NCBI GenBank assembly: GCA_964419225.1
Contig: CAYQPF010000009.1
Coordinates: 1-64,000, forward strand
From: CAYQPF01 sp964419225
Lineage (GTDB): Bacteria; Cloacimonadota; Cloacimonadia; Cloacimonadales; CAYQPF01
Direction of reading: 5' to 3'
DNA length: 64,000 nucleotides
Position numbers and translations under genes: made by a program. Positions 46,501 through 54,174 of the stretch are shown piece by piece. Position 1 is the stretch's first letter. Every line of letters begins with the position of its first letter. A model generated the notes under the pieces. That model was given only the letters and a program-made list of their open reading frames with translations, made no database searches and was not told the origin of the DNA.

Positions 46501-48735
46501 AATATTACCGGCGGTACCATCAGAACCACTGCCAGCATAGAAATCGAAAGATCTGACTTCTGTCCTATGGGGGGCACTATAGAAATGTACGGCTCTCCCG
46601 ATGCAAATATTTCCTGTGCTTCAGGTTCTCAGGTTTATAGTCTCAGAATCATTAAGTACGATACCAGAGCGAGATCAAATTCCCTCAGGCATAATACAAG
46701 TCAGAGAAGTGCCAGCGTTACTGCCACATCCAACCTTACTGTCGGCGGTGATTTCAATCTCTATACAGGCACCTTCACAGCTCCGGCGATTATGGTTGTC
46801 AAAGGAAACTGGTATAATCAGGCCTCTCAGGATGCCTTCATCGAAGGTACTAATACCGTCAACTTCCAGGGAAACAGTTCCAGCCGGATTCAATCTTACG
46901 AAACCTTCTACAATCTTACAGTGAATAAAGTCTATGACCAGTTCAATGCCCTTGAAATCATGGATAACTACCATGTATCTGTTCTTGGCAATTTAAGTCT
47001 TATCGATGGATGCCTGGAAATGGATAACAGCACGGTATTGGATGTTACCGGGAATATTATCATTTCGGAGGGTGCCGGTCTCAACGGCAACTTGGACACA
47101 AATCTCAGAATTTCTCTTAAAGGTAATTTCACAGATTATAATCCCTCAGCTTTCCTAAATTACGGATTCTATGAAGATAATCTTCTTTTCGAAGTTGTCG
47201 GAAATACCGATCAGTTCTTCTCCAATCCCAATTCCGATCTAAAATTCAGTAACCTGACGGTTACGAAACCAAGCGGTACAATCAGAATGAACACCGGTTT
47301 TGAAGCAAGAAATCTTACTCTCAACAGCGGGAGCTGGGCAGCTGAAGGTACTGACTACAAAAACAATATCACTGGAGACCTTTACATTGCCGCCGGATTC
47401 CACTGGTATGACCATGCCAATTCCATCACTTTCGATGGAACCGACAATCAGAATATCAACATCATTCCTGATGCCACAGATGTCTGGTTCTCAAACATCT
47501 CTATCAATAAACCAGGCACCATAAACGGTACTGTTCATCTTCTCAATAATCTCAATCTGAAAAACTCTGCTACTTTGTCTATCAATAATGCTACTCTCGA
47601 TTGTGGCAGCCATATTGTAAACACCAATGGTTACATAAACATTAATGCTCAGGGTATTCTGGATGTTGGTCTGGGAGGTACTGTCAAGGTCGGACAAGCT
47701 CTCACGGTTAACTCGGGAGGTCTCCTGAATCTTAATGGCTATACCGGATACAATGCCGGGGTTACCCACTCTGAAACCGGTTATTACGAACTTTCTGTTG
47801 AACCCGGCGGAATGATTTCTGCCTCCTGTGCTTCCTTCGAATACATGAATCTGAACGGTGTCAATGTCAAACAAGGTGCACTTGTAGATACAGTCAATAC
47901 TTTCAATAACTGTACATTCTGGAATGGTCAAACTGGTGGAACTTTACTCACTCTCGACTCAGAGCAAAATCTAACCATAAACAACATTTCCTTCCTGGAC
48001 AACCCTTCCACAAGTACTTACAATATCAGTAAAACCGTCAATTCTGGACATGTTCTGATTTCCTCCTGTAATGGTCACTTTGCCACCCCTGATTTTGAAA
48101 ACGATATCTGGAAACTTATCGACTGGACAGGATTTTTGCCCAATATCACCATTTCTGAAATCTATGCCAGCAATACCAGTCCCAACTCAGGTGAAACGAT
48201 TACTCTTTATGTAACGGTGAACAATCAGACCGGTGTTGATATTAATTCCGGTTTCGATGTGGAATTGTATTATGATCTTGACTACAATCCCAATCAGGGT
48301 GAAACAGGCAATGTCACCTATCATATCGATTCCCTGCCTTCTTTCAGCAGTGTTACCTGTATCTTTCCCAATATCGTTCACTCGGGTGATTACTCCTGGA
48401 ATGTCCGTGCTCAAGCTGATCTTAATGCAGTCATCACCGAAAGAGAGGAACTTGATAACAATTTTGGCCCCTATGCTCTCAACTGGGGTGGAATTCCAAG
48501 TATAACAGGCCTGACAATTTCTCTTAATGAAGCTGGATCAATCGTTCTGAATTGGACATATCCCGGCGAATTCACTCACTTCAATATCTATACAGATCCA
48601 GATCCCAACGGCTTGTTTACCACTTTGCTGGGAACAGCTACCACTACCTCTTTCGAAGATGTTGATCTGCCTTCTAAAAAATTCTATCGCGTTACTGCCG
48701 TTAGAGAAAGTGCTAAAGCAATACAAAAAAAATAA
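43525..48735 (+). CDS. Giant secreted metzincin (matrixin-like) metalloprotease
   Basis: A 1736-residue exported protein. ATG 43525 follows SD GGGAGGAG; the TTG 43504 reading includes that SD and is unlikely. The signal peptide runs to about SLIGM. Residues ~25-145 form a domain with 'TAIITRYTFQIEKVLFGNYE'. Residues ~250-415 are the protease: HELGHATGFDH (H373, E374, H377, H383) matches the metzincin HExxHxxGxxH, and SIMAY supplies the Met-turn (M391). A CARDB-like domain follows (~430-555), then ~950 residues of beta-repeats with 'GNYTTSG', 'LTVGGDFNLYTG' and similar. A second CARDB domain follows (~1540-1655), then the terminal Fn3-like domain ending SKKFYRVTAV. It is likely a surface-attached or secreted protease; the substrate is unknown. 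A hairpin terminator follows. Confidence 0.87.
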   Translation: MKKVFLLFMFLLLSISLIGMVEQLSLTEQIQKAKLIFKGQSIDKECYWNPQNTAIITRYTFQIEKVLFGNYENKEIQLEFFGGEIDGKGVHASDVPEINLNEESVYLITDPAVRHLSPITGVYQGLYVEAIDSETGQSVVKTGDGKTFKTDFGTTPNLQDFTQMLITMIPTAKSLPLPDKSIPPELQKYVITDLTELPYDDSSKPKGGVVNLQGNPVEINKPTPLTEESSLIQGSASTASEPKYVLYSFKWQGNDYDAFNTLPAGGTLSGHDLSMMARWNQYVDLFMRYQTSSGTWAANNDISDQCGFVSNALMEEHFDFSWGSYLAVCVSYHDGNEMTETDIAFNPVYYWTSNDSAAYYQSNLHSIDQAMLHELGHATGFDHDFYAQSIMAYAPHVFRSYPFIYHDDVSGLRAMYPSRMQNFTDGYITGFYVNTAYENAWGHSTYSCANDSLLQGQHFDINNLTLANSGTSNITVQADFYLVSSVYDYSDAIPLGSQSYVDISGTYAISATSLTVPRFTPPGRYKVMIVTNTANDGCFYNDITWVGKTLKVGTAPADGIWIGSTSNNWHTAANWSNEIIPTSTMDVVIPDSCTYYPYITDADAFCKNIMIEKDAQLAMYNNCVLTVNGNYTTSGNLYMLPAAPKIYISGFMHWKQYSNMSESSYDYEIHVQGDWIMDYNATATFNTGTQIFEGSSNASFITSSPNSYLTNVVISKTSGHGMFYPASSHADLRITNLTLNAGTFFQQTSMYSLVMGGNLTTHATANFSQYAGELKLNGYTQVINFGNNGCFVNNLYMNSASIVTLNCPLNIYGDIFLFTGTLIPNGYTIYLKGSWLQGPGASFEKGVGRVVLNGYLDQYIESTWFHTLEINKNGGIVNILENQFVNVDSYDYTNGTLVLNGGFFIAHDMADFNLIGNYIVNTGHLNLTMNSTTSFNFNGNMTINGGEVNLQGGSGFCWWPYSTASSLTMTGGVLEFNNTTWAVHNTPAAFTANITGGTIRTTASIEIERSDFCPMGGTIEMYGSPDANISCASGSQVYSLRIIKYDTRARSNSLRHNTSQRSASVTATSNLTVGGDFNLYTGTFTAPAIMVVKGNWYNQASQDAFIEGTNTVNFQGNSSSRIQSYETFYNLTVNKVYDQFNALEIMDNYHVSVLGNLSLIDGCLEMDNSTVLDVTGNIIISEGAGLNGNLDTNLRISLKGNFTDYNPSAFLNYGFYEDNLLFEVVGNTDQFFSNPNSDLKFSNLTVTKPSGTIRMNTGFEARNLTLNSGSWAAEGTDYKNNITGDLYIAAGFHWYDHANSITFDGTDNQNINIIPDATDVWFSNISINKPGTINGTVHLLNNLNLKNSATLSINNATLDCGSHIVNTNGYININAQGILDVGLGGTVKVGQALTVNSGGLLNLNGYTGYNAGVTHSETGYYELSVEPGGMISASCASFEYMNLNGVNVKQGALVDTVNTFNNCTFWNGQTGGTLLTLDSEQNLTINNISFLDNPSTSTYNISKTVNSGHVLISSCNGHFATPDFENDIWKLIDWTGFLPNITISEIYASNTSPNSGETITLYVTVNNQTGVDINSGFDVELYYDLDYNPNQGETGNVTYHIDSLPSFSSVTCIFPNIVHSGDYSWNVRAQADLNAVITEREELDNNFGPYALNWGGIPSITGLTISLNEAGSIVLNWTYPGEFTHFNIYTDPDPNGLFTTLLGTATTTSFEDVDLPSKKFYRVTAVRESAKAIQKK

Positions 48736-48748
48736 ACTGAGCTTCTAT

Positions 48749-48772
48749 GGGCGACTAAATGGTCGCCCTTAA
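48749..48772 (+). terminator. Hairpin terminator after the metzincin gene
   Basis: GGGCGAC-TAAATG-GTCGCCC, followed by the weak tract TTAACTT. Confidence 0.65.
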
Positions 48773-48901
48773 CTTACAAACCCGTGTCTATCTGCGTTTT
48801 CTGTGTTGATCCGCGTTCTATTAAGCATCTCTTCATTTCATTTTGGGGTATACTTAACCCGTGGATATTCCAATCTCGATGAGCATAGCGTCCAATTTAA
48901 G
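48773..48901. other. Intergenic sequence left of the IS debris
   Basis: No gene. It includes a CTGCGTTTTCTGTGTTGATCC-like stretch of the same family as the repeat near 1630-1670 (reverse orientation). At 48880-48900 there may be one more degenerate unit of the IS end repeat (GATGAGCATAGCGTCC). Confidence 0.5.
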
Positions 48902-49304
48902 TGAGCCACTCCTCCGCTGGAAATGAGCCATGTCTCCGAAAGAGTGAGCCACTAATAAATACTTGAGTTGAAAACAATAAATCTGTGGTATCTCTCAAAT
49001 TGTCCGTAGGACAGAAGACTTTAGCCGGGCAGTTTTAACTGCCGGGTTGAATGACACCAAACCCAGTCCGTTAGGACGAAAGATTATAATTTCTATCCAC
49101 TTACGAATTAGATTATGTCGGAGAACTATATCCAAAATACTACCTGAGTAGTTACACGAATTAACATCATATCTTATTCAGCATTATTGTAAAAGCTTCA
49201 GAAACACTCATTTTGGGGAATGCCTTTTAAAACTCTACGAATATTTTTACTGGTGGCTCATTTTCAACGGAGACATGGCTCATTCAGACTGGACGAGTGG
49301 CTCA
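48902..49304. mobile_element. Non-autonomous IS21-type element (ends only)
   Basis: A 403-bp element bounded by TGAGCCACTC...GAGTGGCTCA. Each end carries three spaced copies of TGAGCCA: left at 48902, 48924 and 48945; right (as TGGCTCA) at 49254-49260, 49276-49282 and 49298-49304. The spacing is 21-22 bp, and the middle copy at both ends is within ATGAGCCATGTCTCCG. Multiple regularly spaced terminal repeats and TG...CA tips are typical of the IS21 family. No istA or istB reading frame lies between them, so this is a deletion derivative or MITE-like relic. A REP-like hairpin (49002-49077) lies inside. No target duplication is obvious. Confidence 0.75.
49002..49077. repeat. REP-like hairpin element
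   Basis: GTCCGTAGGAC (49002-49012) and GTCCGTTAGGAC (49066-49077) flank a near-perfect stem, CCGGGCAGTT-TT-AACTGCCGGG (49025-49046, one mismatch). This layout resembles REP-type intergenic elements mobilised by TnpA-REP transposases. Confidence 0.6.
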
Positions 49305-49305
49305 A

Positions 49306-49476
49306 CGTGAAAATATTATTCAAATTGCAGTAATCTATTATACCATGCTTCAAAAAAGGACATCTTATTATGATTTAGGGGAAACACATTATGAAGAACT
49401 AAATAAAAAAAGAATGGAAAATAACTTTAAAAAAATGGCAACAAAATTGGGTTATGAAATCAAACAAATAAGTTAA
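49306..49476 (+). pseudogene. C-terminal remnant of an IS110-type transposase
   Basis: The frame reads RENIIQIAVIYYTMLQKR, then 'YYDLGETHYEELNKKRMENNFKKM' and ends 'LGYEIKQIS' stop. This matches, by memory, the C-terminus of IS110-family (Transposase_20) proteins: a 'A..iiyymL..g.pY.DLG.dyy..rn' helix, then basic residues, then '.LGY.v'. The reading frame runs straight out of the right tip of the IS21-type element, which seems to have inserted into and cut the older transposase. Neither the catalytic DEDD part nor the Ser domain is present. It is non-functional. Confidence 0.65.
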
Positions 49477-49817
49477 TAAGAAAAGATATTTTGCAAAAGA
49501 CCGATGGATCATTGGTGGATAAATCCCCGTAGAAGAGCTTGGTTTCTTATGCTTTTTGTTTTAATAAATGGTGAGATATTTGAAAAAATATTATCCCGAA
49601 TAGGAGATTAGTAGATTTTTATAGCATAAGAGCAAAATGTTTTAAAAATGTTTTAACCCCGAAAATAAGACAATTACATAAGGAGTTATATTGGAAATCA
49701 GATGACCTGAGCGGGAGTTTCATAGGAGATCCTTTTGACAAGTAAATCTCTTTCTAAATTGTTGATGATAATTTGCTTAGCACTCATAATTCTACTCCTA
49801 ATATGCTTTGGTAAATA
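49477..49817. other. Intergenic region after the IS remnant
   Basis: AT-rich, with no convincing gene. A 36-codon frame (49504-49611) lacks an SD. 'ATCAGATGACCTGAGCGGGAG' near 49701 could belong to the old IS110 boundary, but I cannot show it. No clear terminator for the operon ending at 49818. Confidence 0.4.
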
Positions 49818-50522
49818 CTATAAAAACAAAGATTTTAAGATCTTTGTATCTAATAAAAGTGAAGTTGGTTGACCTACATAAGAGACTTTTCCCATTTTTA
49901 ACGAATATACTTTATTACACAAATTCAAAACTTCTCTTACTTTTTGTTCAATTACCAGTATGCTTACACCGTATCTAAAATTGATTTGTTTTAGAGCTTC
50001 AAACATTTCATTCAGTACTTCAGGAGTCAGACCTAATGAAGGTTCATCCAGCAATAGTAATTTAGGCTGTGAAATCAATGCTCTACCAACTGCAACCATC
50101 TGTTGTTCTCCCCCGGACAACGTACCTGCTAATTGTTTTGATCGCTCGTTTAGTTTGGGGAACAGAAAGAAAATTTCTCTTATTCTCTTACATCTTTCTT
50201 CTTTCTTAAGGCCAAGACCGCCAAGTTCCAAATTCTCACGAACATTTAAATCAGAAAAAACACGATTTCCCTGTGGACAATAGGAAATTCCTAAAGAAAT
50301 TCTCTTGTGCGGATTAAAGCTTTGTATTTGCAAAGCATCAAAATAAATTTTCCCTTTCCAGGAAGGTACAATACCAATTATCGCTTTCAGTACTGTAGAT
50401 TTACCACAACCATTTGGTCCAATGAGCGCTACTATTTCACCGGTATTAACGCTTAAGTCAATACCAAAAAGAACTTGTTTTTTATCGTATCCTGTTTCCA
50501 AATCATTAATTGTTAGTAACAT
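49818..50522 (-). CDS. HAAT-family ABC transporter ATPase (LivF-like)
   Basis: A 234-residue ATPase of the branched-chain-amino-acid (HAAT) importer class. Walker A GPNGCGKST (~34-42), signature LSGGEQQ (~134-140), Walker B LLLLDEPSLGL, 'VLVIEQ' H-loop-like region. LivF length is ~235, so it is complete. It is the last gene of the operon, 4 nt after livG and without its own clear SD, so coupling is likely. Confidence 0.93.
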   Translation of the reverse strand: MLLTINDLETGYDKKQVLFGIDLSVNTGEIVALIGPNGCGKSTVLKAIIGIVPSWKGKIYFDALQIQSFNPHKRISLGISYCPQGNRVFSDLNVRENLELGGLGLKKEERCKRIREIFFLFPKLNERSKQLAGTLSGGEQQMVAVGRALISQPKLLLLDEPSLGLTPEVLNEMFEALKQINFRYGVSILVIEQKVREVLNLCNKVYSLKMGKVSYVGQPTSLLLDTKILKSLFL

Positions 50523-50526
50523 AATA

Positions 50527-51285
50527 TTAACTTAAATATGCCTTTATGACATTAGGGTTGTTTCTAACTTCCTCTGGATTTCCAGAAGAAACAACCAATC
50601 CATTATCCATAAATATCACTTTATCACAGATTTGCATTACTGCATCCAGATTATGTTCTATGAAGAAAATTGATTTCCCACTATGTGGAATATCTGCCAT
50701 AACCGACAAAATTTTCTCAATCATCTCTGGAGCAATACCTGATAAAGGTTCGTCTAATAAGAGTAATTCTGCATCTGTAGCTAGACAACAAATTATATTA
50801 AGAAGCTTTTGTTGACCATAGGATAAGTCCCCTGCTAAATAGTTTGATAAATCCATCAAATTAACGTATTTCAGTAATTCTACAGCTCGATTCCTATTAA
50901 CATTCTCACTTTCTTTACATTTTTTCCAATTCAAGAAGACCCTTAAGAGATTTTCACCTGGTTGATTATGAAAAGCAAGTAACAAATTATCCATAACACT
51001 AATTTGCTTTATTAATCTAATATTTTGGAAGGTCCAACTAATGCCAGCTTGTGCAATCTTAAAAGGTGGCAACCCTTGTATTTGTTTATTTTTAAATTCA
51101 ATTAAACCAGCATCGGGTTTTAGTACTCCTGTAACTATATTAAATAGAGTTGTTTTCCCAGCTCCATTAGGACCGATTAATCCTACAATCTGTCCACTTT
51201 CAATAACATTCGTAAAGTTACGAACAGCTTTGATGCCTTCGATACTATAATTCAAATCCCTAATTTCTAAACAGTTTCTATTCAT
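50527..51285 (-). CDS. HAAT-family ABC transporter ATPase (LivG-like)
   Basis: A 252-residue ATPase. Walker A GPNGAGKTT (~36-44), signature LSYGQQK, Walker B LLLLDEPLSGI and 'SIFFIEHNLDAVM', the long LivG-type C-terminus. Start and livM stop overlap by 4 nt (ATGA). Together with LivF it forms the heterodimeric motor. Confidence 0.93.
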   Translation of the reverse strand: MNRNCLEIRDLNYSIEGIKAVRNFTNVIESGQIVGLIGPNGAGKTTLFNIVTGVLKPDAGLIEFKNKQIQGLPPFKIAQAGISWTFQNIRLIKQISVMDNLLLAFHNQPGENLLRVFLNWKKCKESENVNRNRAVELLKYVNLMDLSNYLAGDLSYGQQKLLNIICCLATDAELLLLDEPLSGIAPEMIEKILSVMADIPHSGKSIFFIEHNLDAVMQICDKVIFMDNGLVVSSGNPEEVRNNPNVIKAYLS

Positions 51286-52169
51286 TTGGGTACTCTAATT
51301 GATTGAAAAACAATTTCTTTAAGCATACCCTGAGGTCTATAAAACATAAACCAAACTAATAACATTCCATAAAAAATTTGTCTAACATTTGCAGCTATAG
51401 TGTTAGGTAATCCTAAAAAGCGAAGTATTTCAGGAAAAGAAACAAGCACAATTGATCCAATTAATGATCCCCAAAGATTACCTCTTCCACCGATGATTAC
51501 TATCGAAATGATAAATATCGATTCCAAAATCGAAAAACTTGATGGATCTATAAAAGAAATATATGAGGCATATAAGCATCCAGCAACAGCGGCTAATCCG
51601 CCTGCTAAAGCAAATGCAATCACTTTGAATAAAAAGGTGTTTTTGCCTAATGATGATGCAAGTATTTCATTTTCTCTAATGGCTTTTAGAACACGACCGA
51701 ATGGCGATTTTACAATGTGCAGAAGAAGTAGAAAGCAACTAATTGAAGTGATCGTTGACAATAGAAAAAAAGATATTTTACTTGAAAACATAAAACCAAA
51801 TATCTCTGGAGCTGGTATGCCTCGAATACCCATAGGGCCATTTGTAACAGACAAAAGATTATACATTAAGCTAAGAATTATGATTTGAAAAGCAAAAGTA
51901 GCTACAATAAAGTAATCACCCTTTAGACGGAGAGACGAAATGCCAATTATTACACAAAGAATTACAGCAAATAAGAAAGCTATAAATACACTGGCTACAA
52001 AAGATATGCCAAATCCAGTAGTTAAAATAGCAACTGAGTAAGCTCCAATTCCAAAGAAACCTGAGTGTGCGAGTGATAAAATACCATTGTATCCGAGTAT
52101 CAGATTTAGTGAGGAAGAAAGAATGATATATAGATTAATCAAGATTAGTATGTGAATCAAGTAGTCCAT
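51282..52169 (-). CDS. HAAT-family permease (LivM-like)
   Basis: A 295-residue polytopic inner-membrane protein with about eight to nine helices. Family hallmarks: 'SLNLILGYNGILSLAHSGFFGIGAYSVAIL' (written in part), 'GDYFIVATFAF', 'NGPMGIRGIP' and 'FGRVLKAIRENE' with 'FKVIAFALAGGLAAVAGCLYA'. One base separates it from the livH stop. Confidence 0.92.
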   Translation of the reverse strand: MDYLIHILILINLYIILSSSLNLILGYNGILSLAHSGFFGIGAYSVAILTTGFGISFVASVFIAFLFAVILCVIIGISSLRLKGDYFIVATFAFQIIILSLMYNLLSVTNGPMGIRGIPAPEIFGFMFSSKISFFLLSTITSISCFLLLLHIVKSPFGRVLKAIRENEILASSLGKNTFLFKVIAFALAGGLAAVAGCLYASYISFIDPSSFSILESIFIISIVIIGGRGNLWGSLIGSIVLVSFPEILRFLGLPNTIAANVRQIFYGMLLVWFMFYRPQGMLKEIVFQSIRVPK

Positions 52170-52170
52170 T

Positions 52171-53034
52171 TTAACCCTTGGTTTTACAAATTAAACCGTT
52201 TGGCTTAAAAATTAGAAATACAAGTAATAAAACAAATGTATTAAGTTCCTTCCATTCATTGGATAAATATAATGAAGATGAAACTTGTAATACACTAATA
52301 ACCAACGCACCAACGATAACACCTAACACTTTTTTGCGTCCTCCTATTATTACTGCAACAATACCCATCATCATAGACTGTAAACCTATTGTGGGAGATA
52401 TACCAGTATCTGAACCAATTATGATGCCGGCTGTGCCAATAGTGCAATAGCTTAATGCTACAAAAAAGGCAATTATTGAGGTAGTTTTCAAACCGATCAT
52501 TTCACTCAAAGTTCTATTATTGCTTATCGCCTGAAAAATCAGACCCACTTTTGTATATTTTAGGATTGAAGCATAAATAACAACTATTAATAAGGCAACA
52601 GAGATAGCCCATAAATACACAGGAAGAATATGAACACCATTCCTTAATACAATATCATTAGATGCTTCAAATGTATATAGTATTTTTGTGTCGTCTCCAA
52701 AACAAAGAGAGATAACATTTTGAACTATAATATAAAGTCCTAAGGATATCAGTAAATTACGAGTTTGAAGATGATCACCTTTCTCATACCTATTATCCAT
52801 TAGTTTGCTATAACATAATCCAACTAAGAAGCAACAAAGCAAAGATAACGCAATTGAACTAAAAGAATTAAGGCGAAGAACTGTGTGGAAGAAATAGGTA
52901 AAGTAAAAAGCAAGTACTAACATTACACCATAAAAGAAATTGATGAACCCCGTAGCTTTTAATCCAATAAAACAGGATAACCCAATGATAATATAGAGAC
53001 TACTTATATATGCAGTATATTCTATCAACTCCAA
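52171..53034 (-). CDS. HAAT-family permease (LivH-like)
   Basis: A 287-residue polytopic membrane protein with about eight helices. It has 'GLIFQAISNNRTLSEMIGLKT' and 'IIAFFVALSYCTIGTAGI', which correspond to the LivH cytoplasmic loop (R.raia.n...a.l.Gi....) and following helix, then 'MMGIVAVIIGGRKKVLGVIVGALVI'. The usual N-terminal 'GLxLGxxYALxAxG' is weakly conserved (SSLYIIIGLSCFIGLKATG). The start is TTG, 3 nt after the upstream stop. It is more diverged than LivM. Confidence 0.85.
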   Translation of the reverse strand: MELIEYTAYISSLYIIIGLSCFIGLKATGFINFFYGVMLVLAFYFTYFFHTVLRLNSFSSIALSLLCCFLVGLCYSKLMDNRYEKGDHLQTRNLLISLGLYIIVQNVISLCFGDDTKILYTFEASNDIVLRNGVHILPVYLWAISVALLIVVIYASILKYTKVGLIFQAISNNRTLSEMIGLKTTSIIAFFVALSYCTIGTAGIIIGSDTGISPTIGLQSMMMGIVAVIIGGRKKVLGVIVGALVISVLQVSSSLYLSNEWKELNTFVLLLVFLIFKPNGLICKTKG

Positions 53035-53037
53035 TGC

Positions 53038-54174
53038 TCAACTCTCTTGATAACTACTTACTAAACCATATTTGTCAAGTGCGGTATATACTAATCCAGA
53101 TTCTTGAGTGGCTTCTTTTTTACAAACCTTTTCTAATCGAGTAAAAAATTCTCCATATTTATCTCTTTGTTTACCATGTACTGTAAAAATTTTAAAATTA
53201 GTATCATCTGTCATTTCAAAATCAAGAGAGTTTAATTCTTCTAACTTAATTCCAAAAATAAATTCATTGTCAAACATTGCACAGTCAGAACGGGATAATT
53301 TAATGTCACACTTTTCTGCACACATCTGAAATCTTTCAAATTTTATATAATATAACTTTGCATTTGGGTTGACAGCTGGGTTGTAATTGTTAACGAAGGC
53401 TTTCAAATATTTTGTTGTTGTTTCGTCTTTACTATAATTATTTAGATTAAATATTTTTTCAAAGTCATCCCTAATAACAAAAAATCTCTTGATGTTGGTA
53501 ATACTATTCTTAGGATCGTCTTCTTGAAATTCCAAAACAAGTTTATCAAGCTTTTTTACATCTACAGTAGTTGTAAGGCAACTTGTTTTAGGTTTTATAA
53601 CATCAACTACTTGAGATAATCCCAGTTGTAACTTTATAAGATCAGATTTTGATATTGTGGCTTCTTGATCACTTTGCTGAGCACTTGTCCAAAATTCAAC
53701 ACAGGTTTCCAAACGATCATCTATAAAATACTTAGCAAGCATAGAAAAAATTATTGATTTTTTTTGATATAAAACTATTATCTCATCTCTTTTATCAATA
53801 GCGGAAAAATATAATCCGCTTACTAATAAATAGCTTAATAAACTGCTTGCTATGTAAATAACCATTGGTACCCATATTTCATTTTTAGAGTCTAGAAAGT
53901 GAAAAAGGTAAATTAACAAATTAGATATCTGACTAAATTCTTGCTTATCAACTGATTGTATATTTGGAAGCAAGCTTAACAACCATGTTACAAAAACAGT
54001 TAAACTGGGAATTATAAAAAAGCAGGTAAAAAATTTTGATTTTTTTCCAAAGAGTCTTACCCATTTTAGACCTCTAAAAAACTCCTTTGGGTTATTCATC
54101 TTTGATTTTGAACGAAATATATGTAACAACTTACTTAGCATATAACACAATAAATTAACAATTTTTTTCCACAT
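53038..54174 (-). CDS. Two-helix membrane protein with ~250-residue cytoplasmic domain
   Basis: A 378-residue protein, not recognised as a whole. I choose ATG 54174 (MWKKIVNLL) because SD GGAGG is 5 nt upstream; ATG 54186 overlaps that SD. Residues ~42-63 and ~93-120 are membrane helices; the remaining ~255 residues are soluble. The C-terminal part (~225-365) runs 'IKRFFVIRDDF', 'KYLKAFVNNYNP', 'AKLYYIKFE', 'SDCAMFDNEFIFGI', 'KYGEFFTRLEKVC'. That order is reminiscent of phospholipase-D-like sensor domains without HKD catalytic residues (inference). It starts inside the upstream polyprenyl-synthase-like gene (20-nt overlap) and ends 3 nt before livH, so it belongs firmly to the operon. It may sense or regulate the transporter. 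Confidence 0.72.
   Translation of the reverse strand: MWKKIVNLLCYMLSKLLHIFRSKSKMNNPKEFFRGLKWVRLFGKKSKFFTCFFIIPSLTVFVTWLLSLLPNIQSVDKQEFSQISNLLIYLFHFLDSKNEIWVPMVIYIASSLLSYLLVSGLYFSAIDKRDEIIVLYQKKSIIFSMLAKYFIDDRLETCVEFWTSAQQSDQEATISKSDLIKLQLGLSQVVDVIKPKTSCLTTTVDVKKLDKLVLEFQEDDPKNSITNIKRFFVIRDDFEKIFNLNNYSKDETTTKYLKAFVNNYNPAVNPNAKLYYIKFERFQMCAEKCDIKLSRSDCAMFDNEFIFGIKLEELNSLDFEMTDDTNFKIFTVHGKQRDKYGEFFTRLEKVCKKEATQESGLVYTALDKYGLVSSYQES

Noticed and set aside
49504..49611. 36-codon plus-strand frame
   Set aside because: No SD, no recognisable family, and it lies in IS debris.
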